NCBI GenBank assembly: GCA_017506735.1
Contig: JAFVMW010000054.1
Coordinates: forward strand, 1-52,702
Reading direction: 5' to 3'
Source: Oscillospiraceae bacterium
GTDB taxonomy: Bacteria > Bacillota > Clostridia > Oscillospirales > Oscillospiraceae
DNA: 52,702 nucleotides
Part shown: in pieces, positions 15,812-24,156 of the stretch
How the letters are laid out: each line of letters starts with the position of its first letter
Numbering within the stretch: position 1 is the stretch's first letter
Notes under the pieces: model-generated
Databases searched by the model: none
The model's input: only the letters and a program-made list of their open reading frames with translations
Told to the model about the DNA's origin: nothing
Position numbers and translations under genes: made by a program

Positions 15812-16582
15812 TCAGGCTTCATCCCGATCCAGGATCGATTTGATTTTCCGGATTTCTTCGATTGCGGCAGGGCTGAAATCGTAAGGGGACTTGCCCTGGC
15901 GGTCGGCATCCATAATCTCCAGATTGTAGTGGATCATTCCCAGCAGGTCATCGGCAGGAATGGAATCCCGGATGAACTGCTCGTCCCGTTCGTCACGGAC
16001 CTTGTTGGCAACCACACGGACCTTCTTCACGCCCAGGTCAGAGGCCAGCCGCTTCACGTTGCGGTAGGTCTGGACGGAACGGGCACCGGGCTCGATGACC
16101 ACGATGAACTGATCCATGTTCATGGCAGTGCCCCGGCCAAGATGCTCCAGGCCTGCCTCCATGTCCATGATGACCACATCGTTTTCCCGGTAGGTCAGGC
16201 TGGACAGGATGGACTTGAGCATCACGTGCTCAGGACAGACACAGCCGCTGCCGCCCACGTCCACCGTGCCCATGACCAGCAGCTTGACGCCGTTGATGTC
16301 CTTGGAGAAGGTGTCGGGGATGTCTGCCACGTAGGGATTGAGTTTGAAGAACTTGTTGGCGGCGGTGGCGCCGGTGCGCTCCTCCACCAGGGTTCGCATT
16401 TTGGAGATGGGGATGATGGCATCCACTTCCTCCTGAGAAAGGCCCAGGGCCAGACCCAGATTGGCATCGGGGTCCACGTCGGCGGCCAGAACGGTGCGGC
16501 CTTCGTCGGCGTAGAGCCGGGCCAGGGTGGAGGACAGGGTGGTTTTACCCACGCCGCCCTTGCCGGTAATCGCTAGTTTCAT
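15812..16582 (-). CDS. cooC: CooC/AcsF-type nickel-insertion ATPase
   Basis: The 256-residue MinD-type ATPase has the deviant Walker A motif GKGGVGKT (7-14). It also has the Cys114-x-Cys116 pair in GSGCVCPE that in CooC proteins binds nickel at the dimer interface. It loads nickel into CO dehydrogenase and/or acetyl-CoA synthase using ATP. Its position between cooS and acsB agrees with this role. Compared with the type protein, length and motifs are complete. A palindromic dispersed repeat (16606-16657) fills the gap between cooS and this gene. The C-terminus ends about 38 bp before acsB. Confidence 0.93.
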   Translation of the reverse strand: MKLAITGKGGVGKTTLSSTLARLYADEGRTVLAADVDPDANLGLALGLSQEEVDAIIPISKMRTLVEERTGATAANKFFKLNPYVADIPDTFSKDINGVKLLVMGTVDVGGSGCVCPEHVMLKSILSSLTYRENDVVIMDMEAGLEHLGRGTAMNMDQFIVVIEPGARSVQTYRNVKRLASDLGVKKVRVVANKVRDERDEQFIRDSIPADDLLGMIHYNLEIMDADRQGKSPYDFSPAAIEEIRKIKSILDRDEA

Positions 16583-16605
16583 TGGAAAAAGACCTCATTG
16601 TTTCT

Positions 16606-16657
16606 ATGTAGGGGCGTGCATTGCACGCCTGCGGACGACCGATGGTCGCCCCTACAT
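16606..16657. repeat. Dispersed palindromic repeat inside the CODH/ACS operon
   Basis: Outer arms ATGTAGGGGCG (16606-16616) and CGCCCCTACAT (16647-16657) are perfectly complementary. Inside are GGCGTGC-ATT-GCACGCC (16613-16629) and CGACC-GAT-GGTCG (16636-16648). It is related in outline to the element at 33156-33243, which also has GTAGGGG/CCCCTAC ends. Confidence 0.7.
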
Positions 16658-16670
16658 GGGTAATCTAAAA

Positions 16671-18575
16671 TTAGATGCCCAGAGCTTCGCGCTTGGCTTC
16701 GATGCAGGCGATCATCTTGTCGCCCAGAGCCTCGATGTCGGTATCGACAACGAACTTGGCCTCGACCCACTGGTTGATGCCGTCCTCGCCCTGGAGCAGG
16801 CGGGTGACTTCCTCGGAGCCCTTGGAGTAGGGATCAACGCCCAGGAAGGTCTCGATACCGGTAGCAACGACGTAGTTACCGATGGAGACAGCCTTCTCGG
16901 ACATCCACTCGGGAGCGCAGCCGACAACGGGAACCTGGGAGATGTTGATGCCCCAGTCCTTGGCGATGTCGGAGGCCAGAACCATCATACGGGAGATGTC
17001 AACGCAGGAGCCCATGTGCAGCACGGGAGGAATGCCGGCCAGCTCGCAGACGCGCTTCAGACCTGCGCCGCAGTATTCCTTGGCCTGCTCGGGATCCATC
17101 AGACCTGCCTTGGCGGCAGCCTGTGCGGAACAGCCGGTGGTGATGACGATAATGTCGTTCTCCAGCATCTTCTTCATCAGGCCGATGTGAGCGGTGTCGG
17201 GACGGACCTTGGGGTTGTTACAGCCGACCATGGCAACAGCGCCGCGGAGGACGCCGGAGTGGACACACTCGACCAGGGGCTTGGTGGTGCCGAACTCGTC
17301 CAGCTGGGAGTTTGCAACGCCGTCCAGAACGGTCTTGATGGCCTCGACGGAGTAGCCGACGCGGGCCTTCTGCTTCTGGTTGGGGATGTTGACCAGCTCG
17401 GGGGTACGGTTCTTGAAGTTGTGGATAGCCATCTCCACGATTGCCTTTGCGCTCTCGCCGGCGGACTCAACGGAGAACTGAATGAACTCGGAGTCGGGGA
17501 TGCGGGCAATGGGGGAGGTGGTGATGAACTTGGTGTGGAAGCACTTGGACAGGGGGCCCAGAGCGGGGAAGATACACTGAACGTCAACAACGATGGCTTC
17601 GCAGGCACCGGTGAGAACCACGTTCTCCTGGTTCAGGTAGTTACCGGCCATGGGGATGCCGTGACGCATGGTGACTTCGTTGGAGGTGCAGCAGACACCG
17701 GAAACGGTGATGCCCTTGGCACCAACGGACTTGGCCAGAGCGATCATGTCGGGATGGTTTGCGTAGTAGACGACCATCTCGGACAGGGAGGGATCGTGAC
17801 CGTGGACGACGATGTTGACATTGTCCTTCTCCATAACGCCGATGTTGGCCTCGGTGTCGATGGGACGGGGAGTGCCGAACATAACGTCAGAGAACTCGGT
17901 GCCCATCATGGAGCCGCCCCAGCCGTCGGACAGACCGGCGCGCAGAGCCTGACGGATCAGAGCCTCTGCCAGAGAGGAGTTACCCATGTGGGTCATGTGC
18001 ATGGCGGTGGCGATTTCGCGGTCGATGGCGCGGGGCATAATGCCGGCTTCACGCCACAGCTCCTTGGTGTGCTCGGGAGCGCGCTGTGCGAACTTCTGCT
18101 CGCCGAAGGGGAAGCCGTACTCCAGCAGGCCGATCTCAGCCATCTCGTGGGCCAGATCATAGATGTCCTTGCCCTCGGTCTCAACGCCCCACTCCTTGGC
18201 GATGCGGATCAGCTTATCAGCGTCCTTGATCTGATAGTTGCCGCCCTCGCGGGTCTGGTGCAGGGTGTGCATGATTTCACGGCCGTGGTCGGAGTGCGCG
18301 GCAGTACCGCCAACGGTAAAGCGCAGGTAGTTACGGGCAACGATGCCGTGGACATCGCAGCCGCAGATGCCCCGGGGAGCCTTCTTGGTGATACGGCAGG
18401 GACCCATGGAGCAGATACGGCAGCAGGTACCGCCTTCGCCGAATCCGCAGTGAGGAGTCTGGTTCTTGACACGCTGCTGCCAGGTGTCGGCGCCAACTTT
18501 CTGCGCAGTCTCCAGCAGAGAATTGGTGGCAGCTTCCATCTCCTCGATGGTTGTAGTAAATGCCCAATCCTTCAA
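16671..18575 (-). CDS. cooS: Anaerobic (Ni-Fe) carbon monoxide dehydrogenase catalytic subunit
   Basis: The 634-residue protein reduces CO2 to CO for acetyl-CoA synthase or oxidises CO. The N-terminal cysteines for clusters D and B are present (Cys43, 51, 52, 55, 60, 71 and 73 in PHCGFGEGGTCCRICSMGPC and GICGCDVHG). Further on are SGVCCTSNE, VGCNNPK, TTGCSAQAA and GSCVDISR, which supply C-cluster (Ni-4Fe-4S) ligands. The start is a TTG at 18575 with a perfect AGGAGG 8 nt upstream. It heads the operon with cooC and acsB and has a promoter at 18675-18703. Together they form the carbonyl branch of the Wood-Ljungdahl pathway, in the cytosol. Confidence 0.96.
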   Translation of the reverse strand: MKDWAFTTTIEEMEAATNSLLETAQKVGADTWQQRVKNQTPHCGFGEGGTCCRICSMGPCRITKKAPRGICGCDVHGIVARNYLRFTVGGTAAHSDHGREIMHTLHQTREGGNYQIKDADKLIRIAKEWGVETEGKDIYDLAHEMAEIGLLEYGFPFGEQKFAQRAPEHTKELWREAGIMPRAIDREIATAMHMTHMGNSSLAEALIRQALRAGLSDGWGGSMMGTEFSDVMFGTPRPIDTEANIGVMEKDNVNIVVHGHDPSLSEMVVYYANHPDMIALAKSVGAKGITVSGVCCTSNEVTMRHGIPMAGNYLNQENVVLTGACEAIVVDVQCIFPALGPLSKCFHTKFITTSPIARIPDSEFIQFSVESAGESAKAIVEMAIHNFKNRTPELVNIPNQKQKARVGYSVEAIKTVLDGVANSQLDEFGTTKPLVECVHSGVLRGAVAMVGCNNPKVRPDTAHIGLMKKMLENDIIVITTGCSAQAAAKAGLMDPEQAKEYCGAGLKRVCELAGIPPVLHMGSCVDISRMMVLASDIAKDWGINISQVPVVGCAPEWMSEKAVSIGNYVVATGIETFLGVDPYSKGSEEVTRLLQGEDGINQWVEAKFVVDTDIEALGDKMIACIEAKREALGI

Positions 18576-18674
18576 AGTGATTTCCTCCTATGATGAAAGT
18601 TATTGAGTAAACATACAGATACGGGGCAGAGAAACAGCACGAGGCTATAATTCCGCTCATTATGTATCAGTATC

Positions 18675-18703
18675 ATTTTATCCATTGGCGGTGCGAAAGT
18701 CAA
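18675..18703 (-). promoter_or_regulatory. Promoter of the CODH/ACS operon
   Basis: Minus-strand -35 TTGACT (18698-18703), 17 bp spacer and -10 TAAAAT (18675-18680) place the start of transcription roughly 90 nt before the TTG start of cooS. Confidence 0.7.
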
Positions 18704-18861
18704 TTGGAGAAATTACCATATATTATCCAATTTTTTTGAACCCCCCCGGAGGGATTTTGTTTGTTTTTGTGGGAAATAACAGTTCCGAAGGGAAACCTGT
18801 GGTGAATAATGCCAAATCATCCGGAAATTTCCAGAATTTCGGGGACTTTTTCAAAGAAAAA

Positions 18862-18892
18862 CGGCGTGCCGCGCAGGGTGCGCGGCACGCCG
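18862..18892 (-). terminator. Terminator of the phosphoribosyltransferase gene
   Basis: Perfect 13 bp stem CGGCGTGCCGCGC/GCGCGGCACGCCG with loop AGGGT, followed on the minus strand by TTTTTCTTTG. Confidence 0.85.
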
Positions 18893-18906
18893 GAACAGGC
18901 AGCAAA

Positions 18907-19461
18907 TCAGCCCAGAACGGTGCCGTCGGGCTTGAACAGGGGCAGGGGCTCCAGGTAGATGATGTCATCGCGGTCGATGGCGTCGCCCTCGGCCAGGATG
19001 GCCATGCGGCCGCAGATGATGCCGCCGGCCTTCTCCACCAGGGCCTCCAGGGCCTTCAGGCTCTCGCCGGTGGAGATCACGTCGTCCACAACGAGAATCC
19101 GCTTGCCCTTCATCAGAGCGGCATCCGCACCGTCCAGATAGAGCTTCTGCTCCTTGGCGGTGGTGATGGAGTTGACGGTGACGGAGAAAATGTCACGCAT
19201 ATAGAGCTTGGGACCTTTACGGGCCAGGATGTACTTGGCGTCGCCGGCCTGGCGAGCCATCTCGTGGGCCAGGGGGATACCCTTGGCTTCGGCGGTGATG
19301 ATGTAGTCATACTCCGGGGCCTTGGCAAGCAGATCCCGGGCGCAGGCCACGGTCAGCTCCTGGTCGCCGAAGATGACAAAACCGGCGATGGACAGATTCT
19401 CGTTCAGGGGGCAGATGGGCAGGTCACGCTCCAGACCCGCAACGGTCATGCGATAGTACAT
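18907..19461 (-). CDS. Purine-type phosphoribosyltransferase (adenine/xanthine PRTase-like)
   Basis: The 184-residue type I phosphoribosyltransferase has the PRPP-binding motif ILVVDDVISTGE (123-134) and the segment YIITAEAKGIPLAHEMAR with the conserved acidic-to-basic stretch typical of Apt/Xpt-like enzymes. These enzymes make a nucleotide from a free purine base and PRPP. The exact base is uncertain; adenine or xanthine are likeliest. It lies 67 bp downstream of the purine nucleoside phosphorylase gene on the same strand, which releases free bases, so the two make a salvage route. It also has its own strong promoter at 19497-19524. Confidence 0.82.
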   Translation of the reverse strand: MYYRMTVAGLERDLPICPLNENLSIAGFVIFGDQELTVACARDLLAKAPEYDYIITAEAKGIPLAHEMARQAGDAKYILARKGPKLYMRDIFSVTVNSITTAKEQKLYLDGADAALMKGKRILVVDDVISTGESLKALEALVEKAGGIICGRMAILAEGDAIDRDDIIYLEPLPLFKPDGTVLG

Positions 19462-19496
19462 AAAAAACGCTCCTTTTCATGTTTCTGGATAGATTT

Positions 19497-19524
19497 ATTA
19501 TAGCTTATCGGGGGGAATTGTCAA
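19497..19524 (-). promoter_or_regulatory. Promoter of the phosphoribosyltransferase gene
   Basis: Minus-strand consensus -35 TTGACA (19519-19524) and consensus -10 TATAAT (19497-19502) with 16 bp spacer, within the 67 bp gap after the phosphorylase gene. Confidence 0.8.
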
Positions 19525-19528
19525 GATT

Positions 19529-20347
19529 TTAGAGCAGGGCAAGAATCAGATCCACCAGGGAATGGAAGGTGTCGTGAACCTGGGCGGCGATGTCCATGAC
19601 CTCCTGGTGGCTGAGCTTTTCGCCGGTGACACCGGCGGCCATGTTGGTGATGCAGGAGATGCCCAGCACACCGATGCCGCACTGGGCGGCCACCAGGGCC
19701 TCGGGGACGGTGGACATACCCACGGCATCCGCACCCACGATCCGGGCCATGCGGACCTCGGCAGGGGTTTCGTAGTTGGGGCCGGAGAACATCATGTAAA
19801 CGCCCTGCTGGAGGACGATGCCCTGACGGGCGGCCTCCAGGCGGATTTTCTCCCGGAGGGCTTTGGAATAGAGGTCGGTGACATCGGGGAACCGGGGGCC
19901 GAATTCAGGCATATTCACGCCGATGAGGGGATTGGCGCCGGAGTAATTGATGTGGTCGGTGATGAGCATCAGATCGCCGGGGCGGAAATTGTAGTTGACA
20001 CCGCCGGCGGCGTTGGTCAGCACCAGCTGCTTTACGCCCAGCAGGGCCATGATGCGCACGGGCAGGGTCAGCTCCTGCATGGAGTGGCCCTCATAGTAGT
20101 GGAGCCGGCCCTGGAGGGCCACCACGTACTTGCCCTGGCAGGAGCCAAAAACAAAGGCACCCACATGGCCCTCCACTGTGGCCTGGGGGAAGTCGGGAAT
20201 GTCAGAGAAGGGAATCACGATCCGGTCGGAGAGGGTATCGGCGTAGTCGCCGAGGCCGCTGCCCAGGATCAGACCAATGGAGGGACGCTCCGGAATACGG
20301 GCGGAAAGGAAATCCGCGGCGGCGTGGATGCGCTGGGAAAGGGTCAT
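19529..20347 (-). CDS. punA: Purine nucleoside phosphorylase (PNP/MTAP trimeric type)
   Basis: The 272-residue enzyme splits purine nucleosides with phosphate into base and ribose 1-phosphate. Family features are GLILGSGLGDYAD (25-37, phosphate loop), GRLHYYEGHSMQE, TNAAGGVN, the purine-binding Glu in PNYETPAEVRM and the conserved Asn in CITNMAAG. The size is right for the trimeric class that prefers guanosine and inosine. The ATG at 20347 has GGAGG 9 nt upstream. Its promoter is at 20381-20409. Purine salvage continues with the phosphoribosyltransferase gene downstream. On its other side the phage-type gene block begins, divergently. Confidence 0.93.
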   Translation of the reverse strand: MTLSQRIHAAADFLSARIPERPSIGLILGSGLGDYADTLSDRIVIPFSDIPDFPQATVEGHVGAFVFGSCQGKYVVALQGRLHYYEGHSMQELTLPVRIMALLGVKQLVLTNAAGGVNYNFRPGDLMLITDHINYSGANPLIGVNMPEFGPRFPDVTDLYSKALREKIRLEAARQGIVLQQGVYMMFSGPNYETPAEVRMARIVGADAVGMSTVPEALVAAQCGIGVLGISCITNMAAGVTGEKLSHQEVMDIAAQVHDTFHSLVDLILALL

Positions 20348-20380
20348 GGGGGATACCTCCTTGCGGTTATTTCTGATTCT

Positions 20381-20409
20381 TTTATACCAAAGGTTGAAAA
20401 AGAATGCAA
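20381..20409 (-). promoter_or_regulatory. Promoter of the purine nucleoside phosphorylase gene
   Basis: Minus-strand -35 TTGCAT (20404-20409), 17 bp spacer and -10 TATAAA (20381-20386). Confidence 0.65.
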
Positions 20410-20425
20410 GAAATATTCTCCTGTC

Positions 20426-20457
20426 ACCCGGGGAAGGTTGAAACCGCCCGGGTTTTT
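20426..20457 (+). terminator. Terminator- or attenuator-like hairpin directly before the phage block
   Basis: ACCCGGG (20426-20432) pairs with CCCGGGT (20447-20453), with an inner GGTT/AACC stem, and is followed by TTTTG. It ends only 28 bp before the terminase small subunit start, so it would stop or regulate any transcript entering the block. Confidence 0.65.
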
Positions 20458-20484
20458 GCTTACCGGTGAAAGGAGGAGGAAGGC

Positions 20485-20814
20485 TTGGCAGGAAGGAACA
20501 AGCAGGAAACCGGGCTGAAAAGCCGCATCCGGCAGGGCAGAATCCGCCGGGAGGATGTGACCCGGCGGCTGGCGGAGCTGGCCTTCGGACAGCCCAATGA
20601 CTGTGTGCGGCTTGCCCTGGAGGAGGTGGAGGATCTGGAGGGTCTGGACTTAAGCCTGCTCAGCGAAATCAAGCGCAGCGAAAAGGGTATGGTGGAAATC
20701 AAGCTCATTGACCGGCTCCGGGCCCTGGAGCAGCTGGCACAGGCCGCCGGTGAGGATCGGGGACAGGTGGAGGAATTTCTGAAGGCCCTGGGTTCGGCAG
20801 GTGAGGGGTCGTGA
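20485..20814 (+). CDS. Phage terminase small subunit
   Basis: A 109-residue, highly charged helical protein, beginning at a TTG codon preceded by AAAGGAGGAGG. It overlaps the large terminase gene by 4 nt. The position directly before a clear terminase large subunit, the size and the helical pattern with a C-terminal coiled segment (KLIDRLRALEQLAQAAGED) support a small terminase, which would recognise phage DNA and start packaging. The N-terminal KSRIRQGRIRREDVTRRLAEL may be the DNA-binding part. Sequence alone does not reveal a classic HTH, so the call relies on context. Confidence 0.7.
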   Translation: MAGRNKQETGLKSRIRQGRIRREDVTRRLAELAFGQPNDCVRLALEEVEDLEGLDLSLLSEIKRSEKGMVEIKLIDRLRALEQLAQAAGEDRGQVEEFLKALGSAGEGS

Positions 20815-22067
20815 GCTACAGTGCCTTTTCGGAAAAGCAGCGCAGGGCCATGCTGTGGTGGATGCCGGGAAGCGGTGAGGCAGGGTATGAGGCCATTGTC
20901 TGCGACGGGGCGGTAAGGTCTGGAAAGACCCTGGCCATGGGGCTGGGATTTTTTCTGTGGGCCATGGTTTGCTTTGAGGGGAAGCGGTTTGCCCTGTGCG
21001 GCAAGACCATTGCCGCCCTCCGGCGGAATGTGCTGTCGGAGATCCTGCCCCGGATGGAGGGGCTGGGGGCGGTATGGAAGGAGAAGCGGACGGAAAACAA
21101 GGTCACCATGACCTTTGGGGGCCGGAGCAACGAATTTTACATCTTCGGGGGACGGGATGAGTCCTCGGCCTCCCTGATTCAGGGCATGACCCTGGCAGGG
21201 GCGCTGTTTGATGAGGCGGCGCTGATGCCGAAAAGCTTTGTGGAGCAGGCCTGCGCCCGATGCTCGGTGACGGGGAGCCGCCTGTGGTTCAACTGCAATC
21301 CGGCAGGGCCCACCCACTGGTTTTACAGGCAGTGGATTCTGGAGGCGGAGCAGCGGAAATGTCTGCACCTGCATTTTGTGATGGAGGACAACCCATCCCT
21401 GGATGAGGCCATCCGGCAGCGGTATCAAAGGCTGTACACCGGGGTGTTTTACCGGCGGTTTGTGCTGGGACAGTGGGCCCAGGCCGAGGGACGGGTTTAC
21501 GATTTCTTCGGGCCGGAGTATGTGAAGCCCGCGCCGGAAGGTGGGTACACTGGGTGGTATATCTCCTGCGATTACGGCACTGTGAATCCCACCAGCATGG
21601 GGCTGTGGGGACAGCATCAGGGGGTGTGGTATCGGGTGAAGGAATTTTACTTCGATTCCCGGCAGAAAATGCGGCAGATGACCGACGGGGAATATGTCCG
21701 TGCCCTGGCGGAGCTGGCAGGGGGACGGAGGATCAAAGCGGTGATCGTGGACCCGTCGGCGGCCAGCTTCATCCAGGCCCTGCGGAGGGAAGGCTGGACG
21801 GTGCGGCAGGCGGACAACGATGTGATTTCCGGCATCCGGGCCACGGCAGAGGCCCTGAAAACCGGGAGGATCGTGATCTGCGACGGCTGCGGTGACTGCC
21901 TCCGGGAGATGGAGGAGTATGTGTGGGATCTGAAGGACGGCACCCGGGATCGGGTGAAGAAGGAGCATGACCACGCCATGGACGATATGCGCTATTTCGT
22001 CGCCACGGTGCTGGGCCCCCGGCAGGGGGGCTTCGCTGTGGCAGGCGTCCGGCGGCAGAAAGGATGA
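20811..22067 (+). CDS. Phage terminase large subunit (PBSX/Terminase_3-like)
   Basis: The 418-residue packaging ATPase-nuclease begins at GTG, overlapping the previous stop. It has Walker A GAVRSGKT (33-40), Walker B GALFDEAAL with Asp134-Glu135, coupling motif FNCNPAGPTHWF, and a RNase H-like nuclease domain starting at YISCDYGTVNPTSMGL with further acidic residues in AVIVDPSAASF and HAMDDMRYF. It would drive DNA into the prohead and cut it. All core motifs look intact, so this is not an obviously decayed gene. It overlaps the portal gene by 4 nt. Confidence 0.93.
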   Translation: MSYSAFSEKQRRAMLWWMPGSGEAGYEAIVCDGAVRSGKTLAMGLGFFLWAMVCFEGKRFALCGKTIAALRRNVLSEILPRMEGLGAVWKEKRTENKVTMTFGGRSNEFYIFGGRDESSASLIQGMTLAGALFDEAALMPKSFVEQACARCSVTGSRLWFNCNPAGPTHWFYRQWILEAEQRKCLHLHFVMEDNPSLDEAIRQRYQRLYTGVFYRRFVLGQWAQAEGRVYDFFGPEYVKPAPEGGYTGWYISCDYGTVNPTSMGLWGQHQGVWYRVKEFYFDSRQKMRQMTDGEYVRALAELAGGRRIKAVIVDPSAASFIQALRREGWTVRQADNDVISGIRATAEALKTGRIVICDGCGDCLREMEEYVWDLKDGTRDRVKKEHDHAMDDMRYFVATVLGPRQGGFAVAGVRRQKG

Positions 22068-23212
22068 AGCGAAGGATGAAACGGAAAAACCAGGCCCTGC
22101 CGGTGGCGGCGAAATGCCAGATCCGCAGCGGCGAAACCCATCCCTTTGGGATGCTCCGGGGGTACATCCCCCTGGGAGGCGGAGAGGAACGGATCTACCG
22201 GCAGCTGAGGGAGGCGCTGCCTGTGCTGGATGCGGCCATCGGGAAGCTGATCCGGCTCTCCGGGGGCTTTGATGTGAGATGCCCCGGGAAGCAGGCGGAG
22301 GACGGCCTCCGGACCTTTTTGAAAACCGTGAACTGCGGCAGAGGCCAGAGGGGCATTGACAGCTTCCTTGCCGGATATCTGGACAGTCTGCTGACCTGCG
22401 GCAGGGCTGTGGGGGAGATGGTGGTGGCGGACCGGAGGCTCCGGGGGGTCTGCTGGGCGGATGTGACCCTTTTGCAGATCCGGCAGGGGGAGGACCCTCT
22501 GGATGTGGAGCTGTGCATGGCAGATGAACATGGTCAGATACGGCCCCTGCCCTGGCAGAATCTGCTGCTGTTTACCACGTTGAATCCGGAGCCGGAGCAT
22601 CCTTACGGGGTGAGTATGCTCCGGGGGATGCCCTTCCTGGCGGAGATTCTGATGAAAATCTACCACACCCTGGGGGTGAACTGGGAACGGGCCGGAAATG
22701 TGCGCTACAGCGTGGTATGCAGGCCCGGAAACGATGTGGACCCCATGACCGCCCAGGAACGGGGCAGCCAGATCGCCGCCGAGTGGGCCAGGGCCATGGA
22801 GGACGGGAAGAACGGCATGGTAAGGGACTTTGTGGCGGTGGGTGATGTGGAGATCAAGGTCATCGGCGGTGAGAGTCCCATTCTTGACTCCCAGGTGCCG
22901 GTGCGGCAGATTCTGGAACAGCTCATTGCCAAGACCGGGCTGCCTCCCTTCCTGCTGGGCTTCAGCTGGAGCACCACGGAACGGATGAGCGCCCAGCAGG
23001 CGGATCTGCTGACCAGCGAGCTGTGGGCCCTGCGCAGGACTGTGGAGCCTGCACTGGAGAAGATCTGCAGAACCTGGCTGGCGCTGGAGGGCTTTGACCC
23101 CAGGGTGGAGATCCTGTGGGATGACATCAGCCTGCAGGACATCACCGAGCAGGCCAAGGCGGAGTATTACAAGGCCCAGGCGGCGAAGTATTACAAGGAA
23201 GCGGAGGAATGA
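22064..23212 (+). CDS. Phage portal protein
   Basis: The 382-residue protein sits in the invariant portal position between large terminase and protease. It shows portal-like features: a long mixed alpha/beta body with QNLLLFTTLNPEPEHPYGVSML, a segment VRQILEQLIAKTGLPPFLLGF typical of SPP1/DUF-type portals, and a C-terminal helical region ending in AKAEYYKAQAAKYYKEAEE. Portals form the dodecameric ring through which DNA enters the head. It starts with ATGA overlapping the terminase stop and ends overlapping the next gene. It is somewhat shorter than many portals (450-500 residues). Confidence 0.85.
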   Translation: MKRRMKRKNQALPVAAKCQIRSGETHPFGMLRGYIPLGGGEERIYRQLREALPVLDAAIGKLIRLSGGFDVRCPGKQAEDGLRTFLKTVNCGRGQRGIDSFLAGYLDSLLTCGRAVGEMVVADRRLRGVCWADVTLLQIRQGEDPLDVELCMADEHGQIRPLPWQNLLLFTTLNPEPEHPYGVSMLRGMPFLAEILMKIYHTLGVNWERAGNVRYSVVCRPGNDVDPMTAQERGSQIAAEWARAMEDGKNGMVRDFVAVGDVEIKVIGGESPILDSQVPVRQILEQLIAKTGLPPFLLGFSWSTTERMSAQQADLLTSELWALRRTVEPALEKICRTWLALEGFDPRVEILWDDISLQDITEQAKAEYYKAQAAKYYKEAEE

Positions 23213-24108
23213 CAATGGAAGTAAAAAAGCAGACCCAGGCGCTGGGAGGCGGCGTTCCCACGGCGCAGCAGCTTGGGGCCATCAATGCCCAGGCGAAGGC
23301 AGAGCTGAAGGCGGAGGAGGTTTACGTCTTTTCCCTGCGGCTGTGCGACGATCAGGTGGATCGGGATCACGAGCGGTTTGACACGGAGGCTCTGCCGGAG
23401 CTTGCCCGGATGTTTGTGGGAAAGTCTGGCATTGTGGATCACCAGTGGTCAGCAAAGCAGCAGGTGGCCCGGATCTTTGAGGCCGGGGTGGTCACAGAGG
23501 CTGGGGTGAGCTACATCAAGGCCTGGGCCTACATCCGCCGGGGCGGCGCCGGGGACGAGTGGATCGCGGACATTGAGGCCGGAATCAAGAAGGAGGTTTC
23601 CGTGGGCTGTGCCATGGGCAGAAGCGTCTGCTCGGTCTGCGGACTGGAATACGGCACCTGCGGCCATCAGAAGGGCAATGTGTATGACGGACAGAGCTGT
23701 GTGGCGGTGCTGAAGGAGCCTGTGGATGCCTACGAGTTTTCCTTTGTGGCGGTGCCTGCCCAGGCCAATGCCGGAGTGCTGAAGGGCATGGGTACGGGGA
23801 AGGCGAGCCTGAAGGAGCTGGCAGACCGGTTCGGCGCCCAGGAGGAGTACCGGAATCTCTATAAGCAGGCGGCGCTGGGGCAGGAATATGCCGGGCTTCT
23901 GGCAGACCAGACCGTTCGGCTGTGTCTGGCCCTGGAGCTGGGGCTGGAGGAAAAACTCCTGCGGCAGATGACGGGCAAGCTGGGAACGGCGGAGCTGAAG
24001 GCGCTGTGCAGGGCGCTGTCTGAAAAGGCGGACCGGAAATTCCCTGCCCGGGTGCAGATTGCTGCGTCGGAGGAAGCAGGGGATTGGGACACTGGTTATC
24101 TGATCTGA
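23209..24108 (+). CDS. Prohead maturation protease with zinc-ribbon-like insert
   Basis: A 299-residue protein with the order of S78-like prohead proteases: DQVDRDHERFD near the N-terminus, a likely catalytic His78 in GIVDHQW followed by VARI, and Ser131 in KKEVSVGCAMG. Directly after comes a Cys/His cluster C141-x2-C144-x6-C151-G-H153...C164, which I have seen in similar proteases of other phages. The C-terminal third is helical and could act as the internal scaffold, cleaved during maturation. It overlaps the portal gene by 4 nt. The next gene is 46 bp away. Confidence 0.75.
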   Translation: MTMEVKKQTQALGGGVPTAQQLGAINAQAKAELKAEEVYVFSLRLCDDQVDRDHERFDTEALPELARMFVGKSGIVDHQWSAKQQVARIFEAGVVTEAGVSYIKAWAYIRRGGAGDEWIADIEAGIKKEVSVGCAMGRSVCSVCGLEYGTCGHQKGNVYDGQSCVAVLKEPVDAYEFSFVAVPAQANAGVLKGMGTGKASLKELADRFGAQEEYRNLYKQAALGQEYAGLLADQTVRLCLALELGLEEKLLRQMTGKLGTAELKALCRALSEKADRKFPARVQIAASEEAGDWDTGYLI

Positions 24109-24156
24109 GTTTCTCCGGGAAACCGGTGAACATATTTATTCATGGAGGTACGAATG

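Larger units (their letters stand above)
18576..18906. other. Intergenic region between cooS and the phosphoribosyltransferase gene
   Basis: 331 bp without a gene. It holds the cooS ribosome-binding site and promoter on the right-hand side of cooS and the terminator of the phosphoribosyltransferase gene at 18862-18892. The AT-rich middle (18720-18860) shows no ORF and no recognised motif. Confidence 0.6.

Noticed and set aside
13671-15884. Long plus-strand frame opposite acsB
   Set aside because: acsB has intact cluster ligands and family length; the opposite frame is a Gly/Asp/Val-rich shadow.
18576-20480. Possible purine riboswitch for the salvage genes
   Set aside because: The leaders of punA and the phosphoribosyltransferase gene are short and no purine-aptamer core can be seen.
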